Shown: piece after piece, positions 57,201 to 64,000 of the stretch
How the letters are laid out: each line of letters starts with the position of its first letter
Position numbering within the stretch: the stretch's first letter is position 1
Origin: Leishmania infantum JPCM5
Lineage: Eukaryota; Euglenozoa; Kinetoplastea; Trypanosomatida; Trypanosomatidae
Reading direction: 5' to 3'
Length of the DNA stretch: 64,000 nucleotides
NCBI RefSeq assembly: GCF_000002875.2
Contig: NC_009418.2
Location: forward strand, 542,130-606,129
Translations under genes and position numbers: made by a program
Notes under the pieces: generated by a model
What the model saw: the letters and a program-made list of their open reading frames with translations, nothing else
Told to the model about the DNA's origin: nothing
Databases searched by the model: none

Positions 57201-58197
57201 TGCGGTGCCACCTCTTGCTCTGCTCCTCCAACGCAACCTGCGCACACCAACGAGGCAGGTCATCTAGAAGCCAACGATGAGCACATCCGCTTTCAAGGGC
57301 GTCTGCAACGCGAGAAGGTTGCCACGGCGCTGGCGCGAAGGCTCGGCTGCACTCCTTTCCATTCAGTAGGAAGGGAAAGTAAAGCGGCAGAGGATCAGCG
57401 ACGAAGACCGTGCGCTGGCGCGCCGCGGACATCGAGTCGTCACGTAGAGCCCCGTCAGCAGCACTAGGGACAGGGGGCCAAATTCCCAAGCCAACGTCGC
57501 GACAGTCTGTGGCGGTCCGTTCTACCTCTGCCACACTCAACGCTCGCGATGGCAGCGTTGACATCAGGGAGGAGGGAAAGTGGGGGCTAAGGGAGAGCAG
57601 CAGCCATTCGGTGAACTGAACGAGAGCGGTCGCACACCATCCAGACTCGCGCGTGCGCAGCTCTTCGGCGGCCCGGGCTTGTGCGAGTAGCTGCGGTGCC
57701 TGTGCCAGAGCTGAATGCCCTTTTATCCAGACACCCTGCACGAGGGACGCAGCCGTCCACGTTGAGCAGCGCAATAGATGTGCCGCCGTGAGGAGGCCGT
57801 AGAGGGAGGCGTGGGTGATGCATCCCCGGGCTTCAGTGGAGGAGGACAACACGTGCAACTGTTCCCCGCTGTCTTGGCTTTGGGGTCTGGCAGGGGTGCC
57901 GTCATGCGAAGACGTGCGCTGAAAGAGCGATGAGCTCCCGACGTGACATTGAGGCGCGAAGCGGTGTACAACTTCCACGGGAGAGCGCCAGCGTTCACTC
58001 ATGGCCGTTCGACAGCGACGTAACTCATTTCCTAGCTCCGCCACTCCCGATTGCGAGAGCGCGTAGAGGGCAAAAACGACGCGGATGGCTTCCGCGCAGA
58101 CGGCCTGGTAAACCACGGCGCACGCCCCCGGGTGTGCCGTTACCAGCTCCTTGGTGGATGAGATGGTAAGGGCGGATTCGTCTACTCGCGAGCTCAT
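54232..58197 (-). CDS. Sfi1-like protein with centrin-binding repeats
   Basis: The product is 1321 residues. Seen: an N-terminal region (1-350) of mixed helices, one isolated repeat at about 350 (ALERWRARRGL), and an Ala/Ser/Pro linker. At about 617-965 there are some eleven Trp-centred helical repeats spaced about 25-40 residues apart. Their cores read FLHWRDRR, CWAQWRCRL, LLRRWKTA, VLRAWECS, VWTRWQERR, VLQRWALQ, AWQTWRSQW, CFARWVQRW, LFLKWQQRM, ILRTWRRRA and TFYHWRAHG. The C-terminus is Arg/Ser/Pro-rich, ending in a short leucine-rich helix. Known: this L-x-x-W-[RK] pattern is the centrin-binding repeat of Sfi1, a rod in yeast spindle pole bodies and animal centrosomes. Inferred: a centrin partner at the basal body or bilobe. 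The start is the ATG at 58197, the first in frame. Repeat class good; partner inferred. Confidence 0.88.
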   Translation of the reverse strand: MSSRVDESALTISSTKELVTAHPGACAVVYQAVCAEAIRVVFALYALSQSGVAELGNELRRCRTAMSERWRSPVEVVHRFAPQCHVGSSSLFQRTSSHDGTPARPQSQDSGEQLHVLSSSTEARGCITHASLYGLLTAAHLLRCSTWTAASLVQGVWIKGHSALAQAPQLLAQARAAEELRTRESGWCATALVQFTEWLLLSLSPHFPSSLMSTLPSRALSVAEVERTATDCRDVGLGIWPPVPSAADGALRDDSMSAARQRTVFVADPLPLYFPFLLNGKECSRAFAPAPWQPSRVADALESGCAHRWLLDDLPRWCAQVALEEQSKRWHRTSLLRSALERWRARRGLRVVAHLSYAAASARVEEPHSPAVAADSFSPLPQTRAPLYAGVRKVVEGALSSPLELGDALEAAPLSYTIATQTMAGTPRIDKVDSGSSGEPPARGFRGVLAADVSTIADDTAPPPSIPSQDTQRASLSAAEVFAYTGRADAAASASKTRRLDSVLRGELAMQELPSRNMGVEEHTSTLNEECVQNQPERQRKTPPQKGRGGAEDALATSTPASTSSSKRGPSADASRFSAASDLAASSAPALSAREAKQEELARVMVRRRENTVLRQAFLHWRDRRLYEALAARLIQTQQRELTRARCWAQWRCRLAAMLQREKEMRDVARCDVYTEQKALQYFRALLRRWKTAALVRRFRISTSGHRVLRAWECSTRFSQAQRAIQHQLIGARRVKWQVWTRWQERRQECVADRHRARKHGAATLLLMRDACVRRQTSRVATSQRNTILLKRVLQRWALQCAIATRLRSFIESRQPHRTLVRQAWQTWRSQWLERQLRREQEHRLRAFRVARLAEVCFARWVQRWRRETHIRACVARQQRRHVLRPLFLKWQQRMQVCFIVRQAQEELALKVSEQLCGRRILRTWRRRAVQHAAGRRGLLEALMNADADLFLRLNRLARTFYHWRAHGFVLRRYHLDRRRGLPIAAYGAAGMRSGRGCEAVFSIAGRTGVGHHSEADVGKEDCEDFADPATTSLLPPPPSSAASPPVPPGRSRRGRLGYARRAPTRSVVSVRSPKRLPACRSNATSVRQSTSAAAAARHEPASAWRGSRDEEGCAAALAAPHGGPRVVLCKQLAVPPRRRTLALQRQLLATQLQQRPLFSRDACVRAGGCSSRSTPPPRPVFSEPPYSTSASPRRTTRPRTPPPSSTPNQHWHSNLSGSDTESPGPRRSRTATPLFTARDARCALRSPRSAALVESPHSSPPQPRQSHSGAHVRGNNDCATLGLGSASANSAHRLLGQMEQLLRRIRILEAGYPAQATAAV

Positions 58198-59572
58198 TCT
58201 ATGCGTTTGCCTCTATGAGCGTGTCTATGAGCAACGATGCCTCCTTCAGAGCACGACGGTGAGTCGATTGTCTACTGAGGTCCGCGTTTTCAAGTCTGAT
58301 GCCAGACCGCGTTATTTGAGGCACAGATGTACACTCCTCCCTGCTTTTCATGACGCTGCGGATGTGCACGTAGCCCCTCCCTCCCCCCATGAAGCTGCTT
58401 GTGTGTCGTCAGTCGTGGTTGGGATGGGGGACGAAAGAAAGTGTCGGGAAGGGGTAGTGCGGCCGTGAGCGCGCGCGCACGCCGAAGACAAATCAGACAA
58501 GCGAGAGGAGGCGAGGAGGCCGGCAGCACGGCGGCGTCTTTTCGTCTGCCGTCTCACTCACTTTCTCTCACGGACACACACACACACACACACACGCACT
58601 CAACGGATCGACCATTACACGAGAATTCGAGAGGAGAAACGAGCACAAGGCGTGGGAGGCTTTCGGCAAGTCATCGTAAGTCGAGTACCATCGCTGTGTT
58701 GGTGATGCTACGGTTCGCGATCGATGACCCGATGAAGCCTTTTGACATGCGCTCGAGCAAGCTCACGCACATGGCACAGCTGTACAGCGGCGTCGTATTT
58801 GACGCTTGCGCTCGCGTGTGCCTTTCTGGGGGCAGTTCGAGCAGCGTCACTGATGACGCCGTGAACGCATAGGCAGATGCAGAAGCCGGACCCCTTTCGT
58901 TTTAGGTAGAGAGAGAGGCCGTTGCCGGAGCACGATCACCGGCAGCAAAGCGACAGGGGAGAGAAGGCGCGATGGAGCGCCAGAACGACGAGACTAAGCA
59001 GTGGCACCCGCGCAGGCGCTCGCAGAGGTAGAGGGAATGACATATAAGGAGGAGAGACAAGAAAAACGCAAACACGCGTGCTCACGCCGACGCGTTCCGC
59101 AGAACCGAATAATGTCCAGCGTAGGAGAGGGATGGGGGGGTAGGTGTACGTGCGCAGAGGCGAGCGACGAAGTGCAACAGTGCGCGGCACCGCGAACAAC
59201 CGCATGCGTGCGCACGTGCCCTGTGCCCGTGTGTGTATACGACGGGAAGCGTCACGCAGCTAGTGGAATCAAAGAGAGGAAGGAGATCAACGACCGCCAC
59301 TGCCCCCACGGCACCACAACGCACCGTATGGCACAGACACCTCAGTCCCGCAACGCGCACCAAGACACATTCTCACAGACGCGCACAGGGAAAAAAAGAA
59401 AGTGCGGCTGCTCTCATCAGCCAAAGAAAGAGCCGAACAAAGCCATGGCCACTGAGCCACGAGAGGCCTCAACACCAATCAGGCGCTTCTTGCGCGCGCT
59501 TTCCAAGCGTGCGCGTCCGCTTCATCGTGCAGGTGCATGTGCGACTGTGCGCCTCTGCGCGATGCTCTCGCC
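58198..59572. other. intergenic region with (AC)n
   Basis: The spacer between the 576-residue gene and the Sfi1-like gene. It has an (AC)11 tract at 58574-58595 and a G-run near 59133-59139. Open frames of up to about 240 codons on the plus strand lack protein-like composition. No mobile element is recognised. Confidence 0.55.
58574..58595. repeat. (AC)11 microsatellite
   Basis: Twenty-two bases of alternating A and C on the plus strand in the spacer upstream of the Sfi1-like gene. Confidence 0.85.
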
Positions 59573-61303
59573 TCAAGTGATGAAGATGCCCACGGTCGCG
59601 TCGAGAGCGTCATGGTTGATGGCGACGCACTTCGAAACCACCTCGCCACTGGTGCGCGCGCGTGGCATCGCCAGCGCGGAGGCGGCCCCGTCGTCCGTGG
59701 TCAAGCCGCTCTCCACGCAGTAGAACCTTGTGGGCCTCTTCAAGAGAAGAATCTCCTCGCTCCATACCTTGTCTGCCAGCAGCATCTCCTGCGGAGTTAG
59801 AAGGGTGTCCGTGGTCAGCGTGCGCTGCAGCTCTGCTTTCTTCCTGGACTCTGCAGATGCCTCTTCAGCGTCAGCCGCTGTCACGACATCCACCTCTGCC
59901 CACTTCTGCAAGCCGTACACGAGCAGATCCTCGATGATGTTCATTATGGCGCTGTCGAAGACGTCGTCGCCTGACTGTGTGTGCAGGTGGTGGCGAGGTA
60001 TGTTAGCAATGCGACTGAGAACGCACGCCTTGTAGCGTTCTAGCGGCGTCGCAGAGGACGGCGGTGGCGTGCTGTTGCCACGAGTCGATGTAGCGCTTGC
60101 CGACTCCGAGGACGGCGCGGTGCCAAGGTGTTGCTCCAGGGTGCGTTCCAGCACCATGCGATCCAGGTACTCGTCTTTCAAGTACATGGCTGTGCTCACG
60201 ACGCGAGCAACAAGATCTGGCATGGTAGCAGGAGCAGTCGCGGCACCAGCGGTGCCGGTATTGGACGGTGCTTGTGACGGGAACACGCTTGCCGCCCCGC
60301 TCTCCCGCTGTTGCTGCTGTGGGGTGGGTGGCGAGTGGGCAGAAGAGGCAGGTGAGGGTGCGCTCCGGCTCAAGTGCTGCCCCACAGGGGTGCTGGCGAC
60401 GACTGAGCTTGCTGGCGTAGGCTGCGGGGCTGGAGATCGTGGCAGGGAAGGCGTCGGTATACCAGCCACGCTGCTCTTCGGGGAGGCTGTCAATGAAAGC
60501 TGAATTGGCGACTTCGGCGGAACCGCAGCGACACGGGGCCGCGTCGCTGGCGTAACCGGCGGAGAGGCGCTAGAGGCCGGCAACGACCGCGAGTGGCCGG
60601 CAGCCACAGCCGCCACAGCCGCCACAGTTGCGCCTGCCGCCGCACCGGTGGGCGGGGCGGTTTGCGACGACTCCACCCTATCTGCAGCCGCACCAAAGAT
60701 GCGCTCGCGATGCAGCAGCACCAGCCGTGGAAACCACTGCAGGGGAAGGCCGTATTCGCGAACAAGGTGCTTGGCGATGTCGACTCGGTTCGTTTCGATC
60801 AAGTACTCGACCATCTCCGCGCGGAGGCGAAGCTGCTGGTGGGTGAAGCGGAGGTTTTCGGGTTGCAGAAGGTGCGGGGTCGATGGCGGGCAGACCTGCT
60901 GGAGAAGGTGAGCTGCATCGTCGCTTGTGTTCTTGGTGACAGACGACGAGGAGCCCGCGGTCAGCCGCTCGTTTGCGGCATTGCAAGTACCACGAGGCGC
61001 GCCGCCTGGGCGATGCTCCAGAGACTCCACGTCTGCCGCCAGCAGCGGTGTCTGCTGCAGGTACGACGGCACCTCATCAAGCAACAGTTCCTGCAGGCGA
61101 GTCAGATACGGCTTGTACTTCTGCTTCACGCTTTCGAGGCGCGTGGCAACCTTCTTCAAGGAGGCCCCGGCTGCCGCAGCGTTTGGCGTGTCTGCCTCCC
61201 GTTTCTGAAGTGCGGTCACCGCAGAACGCACAGGCTGCAGCTCCTTCTGAAGTTTCTGCACCTCACGCAGCAGATCTGCCATTTCTTGACGAGCAGCCGC
61301 CAT
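59573..61303 (-). CDS. coiled-coil hypothetical protein
   Basis: The product is 576 residues and I do not recognise it. Seen: an N-terminal coiled coil (about 1-85; MAAARQEMADLLREVQKLQ and then KKVATRLESVKQKYKPYLTR). A helical segment at about 150-200 (LRLRAEMVEYLIETNRVDIA then KHLVREYGLPLQWF) recalls LisH/CTLH-like dimerisation helices, but only loosely. A long Pro/Ser/Ala-rich linker follows (about 225-385), then a helical C-terminal domain (about 390-576) with VARVVSTAMYLKDEYLDRMV and IMNIIEDLLVYGLQKWAEVD. No catalytic motif or membrane segment is seen. Inferred: an adaptor or scaffold. The ATG at 61303 follows T-rich sequence and a CAG; the longer frame through that stretch is not credible. 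Gene call good, function unknown. Confidence 0.82.
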   Translation of the reverse strand: MAAARQEMADLLREVQKLQKELQPVRSAVTALQKREADTPNAAAAGASLKKVATRLESVKQKYKPYLTRLQELLLDEVPSYLQQTPLLAADVESLEHRPGGAPRGTCNAANERLTAGSSSSVTKNTSDDAAHLLQQVCPPSTPHLLQPENLRFTHQQLRLRAEMVEYLIETNRVDIAKHLVREYGLPLQWFPRLVLLHRERIFGAAADRVESSQTAPPTGAAAGATVAAVAAVAAGHSRSLPASSASPPVTPATRPRVAAVPPKSPIQLSLTASPKSSVAGIPTPSLPRSPAPQPTPASSVVASTPVGQHLSRSAPSPASSAHSPPTPQQQQRESGAASVFPSQAPSNTGTAGAATAPATMPDLVARVVSTAMYLKDEYLDRMVLERTLEQHLGTAPSSESASATSTRGNSTPPPSSATPLERYKACVLSRIANIPRHHLHTQSGDDVFDSAIMNIIEDLLVYGLQKWAEVDVVTAADAEEASAESRKKAELQRTLTTDTLLTPQEMLLADKVWSEEILLLKRPTRFYCVESGLTTDDGAASALAMPRARTSGEVVSKCVAINHDALDATVGIFIT

Positions 61304-62402
61304 CTTGTCAATGCGCGTCTTGATCCAGGGTGCCACGGGGGCGATAGAAACGTTCGCTAGTGTGTATGCTGGCGCACACAACAACAGCAACGAAGTGACA
61401 GAAACTAACGAGCACAGAAGCAGATAGTCATGCGATAAAGCAAGACAAGGAGGTAGGGGGAGGGGATGGGCTATGATTAGCTGTGTCTCGTCTCCCGCTG
61501 TGTTCGATGAGACACAGAGCCCGTGTGCGCGTGTGTGTGTGTGTGCTGAGGACGCTCCCGGCTTTAGTTTTAAGAGGGAGGAGAGAAACAAAAAGGGAAA
61601 ATAAGCGTCTTTGCTGATGAAGGTTAAAGGAGGTAGCTCTGCCGCCGTTCGTGCATCTCATGTTCTCCGCTCAGGGTGGTGCCCTCGCAGTGCTCGCCTC
61701 TCTCCGTGCGTGACTCCGAACCAGCAACGCCGCCCGTTGAAGGCACGTAAAGGCGCCTGCTGCGGCGCTCTGAAGAGGAGCACCCGCCCGAGCTCGAGAG
61801 CGAGCGAAAGAGGTGTAGCGAGAGCCAAACTACCTCGGGGTAGCGAGTGCAAGAGGGCTCTTCCAGCACCGGTGCTTTACCTCGCGGGCCACGCCACTTC
61901 CGCACCCGACCGTGTTTCTGAGCGCATGCGCACGTGCGTGTGGGTGTTACGTTACAGGCGAGAGGTGGACTCTATGGAGACGCTTTACTACGTTATCACG
62001 AGAGAGAGAGAGAGAAAGAGAGCGGCCAACCACCCCCACTGCCGCGACAACAATACTGATATAACACACAAACACACACATATAGATATACGAAACAAAG
62101 TAACGCTCCGCGAGGGGGAGAGGGCCCGGGGTGGGTGGGTGAGGGGACATTCCGCTGCCGTCCTTGGCTCTCTGCCCGCACTGCTCGTTTGCGTCCAACC
62201 GCCGGGATCCCCAATAGCGGCCGCCCAGCCTTGGCTGACGGAAAGCGAAGTAGGGTATTCAGCATGCCAAGCCATAAAACACATACCATGGCGGCGTAGG
62301 GTAATCTTCACCATACAAAGACCAAACCCACACACACACACATATGCACATACACAGATGATCCCCCCTACCTACGGTATCGCCACGGGTGAGACACGCC
62401 CT
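61304..62402. other. intergenic region
   Basis: The spacer between the partial right-edge gene and the coiled-coil gene. It has a (GT)n tract near 61527-61545, a (GA)n tract near 62000-62021 and CA tracts near 62066-62082 and 62328-62343. A plus-strand frame of 364 codons (61611-62705) overlaps the right-edge gene and reads as Arg/His/Thr-rich low complexity; I do not call it. Confidence 0.55.
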
Positions 62403-64000
62403 CTACGCGTGCTTTCGCACGATACTCATTGCCCCAGTCGTTGCCCGAAGCGCGTTGGCGATCGCGATCTTCACCTGCCGCACTTCGTTTTCGACGTTCA
62501 GCACGTCCTTCCACTGCAGTGGCGCACTGTGTATGCCAACAGAGTCCATGCCACCGCCCACGACCGTGCCCCGGACATCGTGCGCCGTAGCCGAGTCGTA
62601 CAGCCGGGTCCATTCACTCTCATATGCGCCACCGCGCTCCGGCAGCAGCTCCCAGAGTGTAACGTCCGGGTCGAGCTTCGCCCCATCTGCCGTGGCGGGC
62701 AGTAGGGGAGCCTGGGTGTTGCTCGCAGCCGACGCCGCACCAGCACGAGCACTCGCGTCATTCTGTCCCTGCGCATGCGGGGGACGGGAAGAAGACCCAT
62801 CGAGGTCGAACGCCACCGTCGTGTTCGGGTCCTGTCCAGTTTCTCCACTGTGACTTGCCGCGGTCGAGGAAAGCGGGCCGCCGGAATGCGACTTGTGCCG
62901 AGCAGACGACGCCGGGGCGAGCTCCGCCGCAGCTGAGGACTGCGGCCCCGTCTCAATGTCGCGCCCGCCCAAGCGACCATCAGCTGCAGGCAACAATCCC
63001 GGCGTCGATGGCATGTTGAAGGCGTCGGAGATGCCGCCCCCACCATGTACTGTTGCCGGCGGAGAGGATGGCGCGTTGGAAGGTGTAGACGACACGGTCG
63101 CTCTCTGATCTGCGGTGCTGGCAGCGCCGCTGGCATTGGCAACGAGCGCGCTGTTGCTGAGCGTGTGCGGCCCAGCAGAGGAGGCACCAATGACCCAGGC
63201 GTTTGCGGCCACCCGACTCGCGCGAAGCCCGCCACGGTAGTCGGTGTTGAATTCGCGCAGCTGATAGACGGCTTCTTGTGCCTGCCGAAGGGTGTCGGCG
63301 AACTCGCCGAGCGGGAGCTCGGATAGATAGCGCACAAAATCTTCCGGCAGGCTGGTGGGGTACGACGACTGCTTCTGCGATGGCCCTGCGGGTGTCATGG
63401 GAAGGACAAAGGAGTGCAGCAGGCAGACCATGGCGTGCAGCGCGTACAGGTAGCACTCAAGGCGGAACTCTCGCACCTCTGAAGTGCTTGTCTGCACTAG
63501 GGATTGAGCGACGTGACGGACGATTTTCGCGACGAGTTGCCGCTTCTCAGCAGAGTGGCGGAGCATCGGCGTGCTGTCGGCGTAGGGGATGAAGACGCCG
63601 ACATCCTCGCTGCTGCGCTGTCCGTACTCGGTGTTAAGCAACAGATGGGCAAGATTGCGCACCGTCAGCGCCACGACATCGCGCCCGCGTTCGGCCGCGG
63701 AGACGGCGTGCGCTGCGGCGGTGCCAGTCGTCGCGGCCAACTTTGCCAGAACACCCTTCACATCCTCTCTGCCGTTGTCGTCGTTTCGATCTGGGACCGC
63801 TGCTCCTGCCGCGGCTGGCGAGGCCACGGATGCGCCTCCAGCGGCACCACCCAAGCCGCCCTCCCCGCTGTCGACGTCTGCGAAGCCGTACAGCTCTGTC
63901 GGACCGCGGCGCCACACGTCGTCGCTGCTCAGCATACTCAGCAACTCGGCCAGCGCCATGCCATCAACGAGACTGCGGCAGTCCACCGCCAGCACAGAGC
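62403..64000 (-). CDS. hypothetical protein, 5' end beyond the window
   Basis: About 530 residues are visible and I do not recognise the family. Seen: the frame is still open at the window edge, with coding-like third positions before the first ATG (63959), so the true start is probably outside; if not, the protein has 518 residues. Helical segments (VVALTVRNLAHLLLNTEYGQ, and ECYLYALHAMVCLLHSFVLP) make up the first 250 residues, including a stretch rich in Leu and Val. A 230-residue Ser/Ala/Pro low-complexity middle follows, and then a compact C-terminus (DPDVTLWELLPERGGAYESE, and VRQVKIAIANALRAT). No catalytic motif, signal or clear membrane helix is visible. Gene call good, function unknown. 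Confidence 0.8.
   Translation of the reverse strand, partial: SVLAVDCRSLVDGMALAELLSMLSSDDVWRRGPTELYGFADVDSGEGGLGGAAGGASVASPAAAGAAVPDRNDDNGREDVKGVLAKLAATTGTAAAHAVSAAERGRDVVALTVRNLAHLLLNTEYGQRSSEDVGVFIPYADSTPMLRHSAEKRQLVAKIVRHVAQSLVQTSTSEVREFRLECYLYALHAMVCLLHSFVLPMTPAGPSQKQSSYPTSLPEDFVRYLSELPLGEFADTLRQAQEAVYQLREFNTDYRGGLRASRVAANAWVIGASSAGPHTLSNSALVANASGAASTADQRATVSSTPSNAPSSPPATVHGGGGISDAFNMPSTPGLLPAADGRLGGRDIETGPQSSAAAELAPASSARHKSHSGGPLSSTAASHSGETGQDPNTTVAFDLDGSSSRPPHAQGQNDASARAGAASAASNTQAPLLPATADGAKLDPDVTLWELLPERGGAYESEWTRLYDSATAHDVRGTVVGGGMDSVGIHSAPLQWKDVLNVENEVRQVKIAIANALRATTGAMSIVRKHA

Noticed and set aside
61611..62705. Plus-strand frame of 364 codons near the right edge
   Set aside because: It overlaps the right-edge minus-strand gene, includes translated GA and CA repeats, and has no domain.

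Overview
The window looks like a piece of a trypanosomatid chromosome, most likely Leishmania or a close relative. The evidence is long intron-less genes with GC-rich third codon positions and Ala/Ser-rich low-complexity inserts. Intergenic stretches of 0.3-3 kb are full of (CA)n, (GA)n and homopolymer tracts, and polypyrimidine-AG trans-splice acceptors lie just upstream of many start codons. Two degenerate retroposon (SIDER-like) copies are also present. Every convincing gene is on the minus strand, so the window is an internal part of one polycistronic unit transcribed from right (64000) to left (1). There is no strand switch and I recognised no tRNA or rRNA. One assembly gap of exactly 100 N (52669-52768) interrupts a gene.

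In transcription order (right to left) the genes are as follows. A 5'-partial hypothetical gene lies at the right edge (62403-64000). Next come a coiled-coil hypothetical (59573-61303), a large Sfi1-like centrin-binding-repeat protein (54232-58197), a Bcs1-type AAA ATPase cut by the gap (52769-53762) and a probably mitochondrial hypothetical (48901-51255). They are followed by a coiled-coil, probably cytoskeletal protein (43915-46779) with a SIDER in its presumed 3'UTR, a protein with the cysteine half of an OsmC domain (40718-41797), a dually acylated leucine-rich-repeat protein (36886-39210) and an unrecognised 346-aa protein (34459-35499).

The left half contains a Piezo mechanosensitive channel (28240-33834), a family A DNA polymerase of the theta/nu type without a helicase (22604-26377), an FCP1/NIF phosphatase (20788-21864) and a small helical protein (20031-20309). 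After these come a DEDDy exonuclease fused to zinc-binding motifs (16895-18643), a protein with three degenerate nucleotide-cyclase domains (11771-16543), a membrane-anchored inositol polyphosphate 5-phosphatase (6292-8586), an F-box coiled-coil protein (2316-4040) and a small mitochondrial membrane protein (720-1466).

As is usual in trypanosomatids, neighbours are not functionally grouped; gene order does not imply shared pathways. The most interesting items are the Piezo channel, the triple pseudo-cyclase, the inverted pair of Pr77-bearing SIDER elements, a G-quadruplex-dense tract at 19.5-20.0 kb and a perfect 31-bp inverted repeat at 9384-9414. Starts were chosen as the first in-frame ATG, usually below a predicted splice acceptor; acceptor calls were made by eye.
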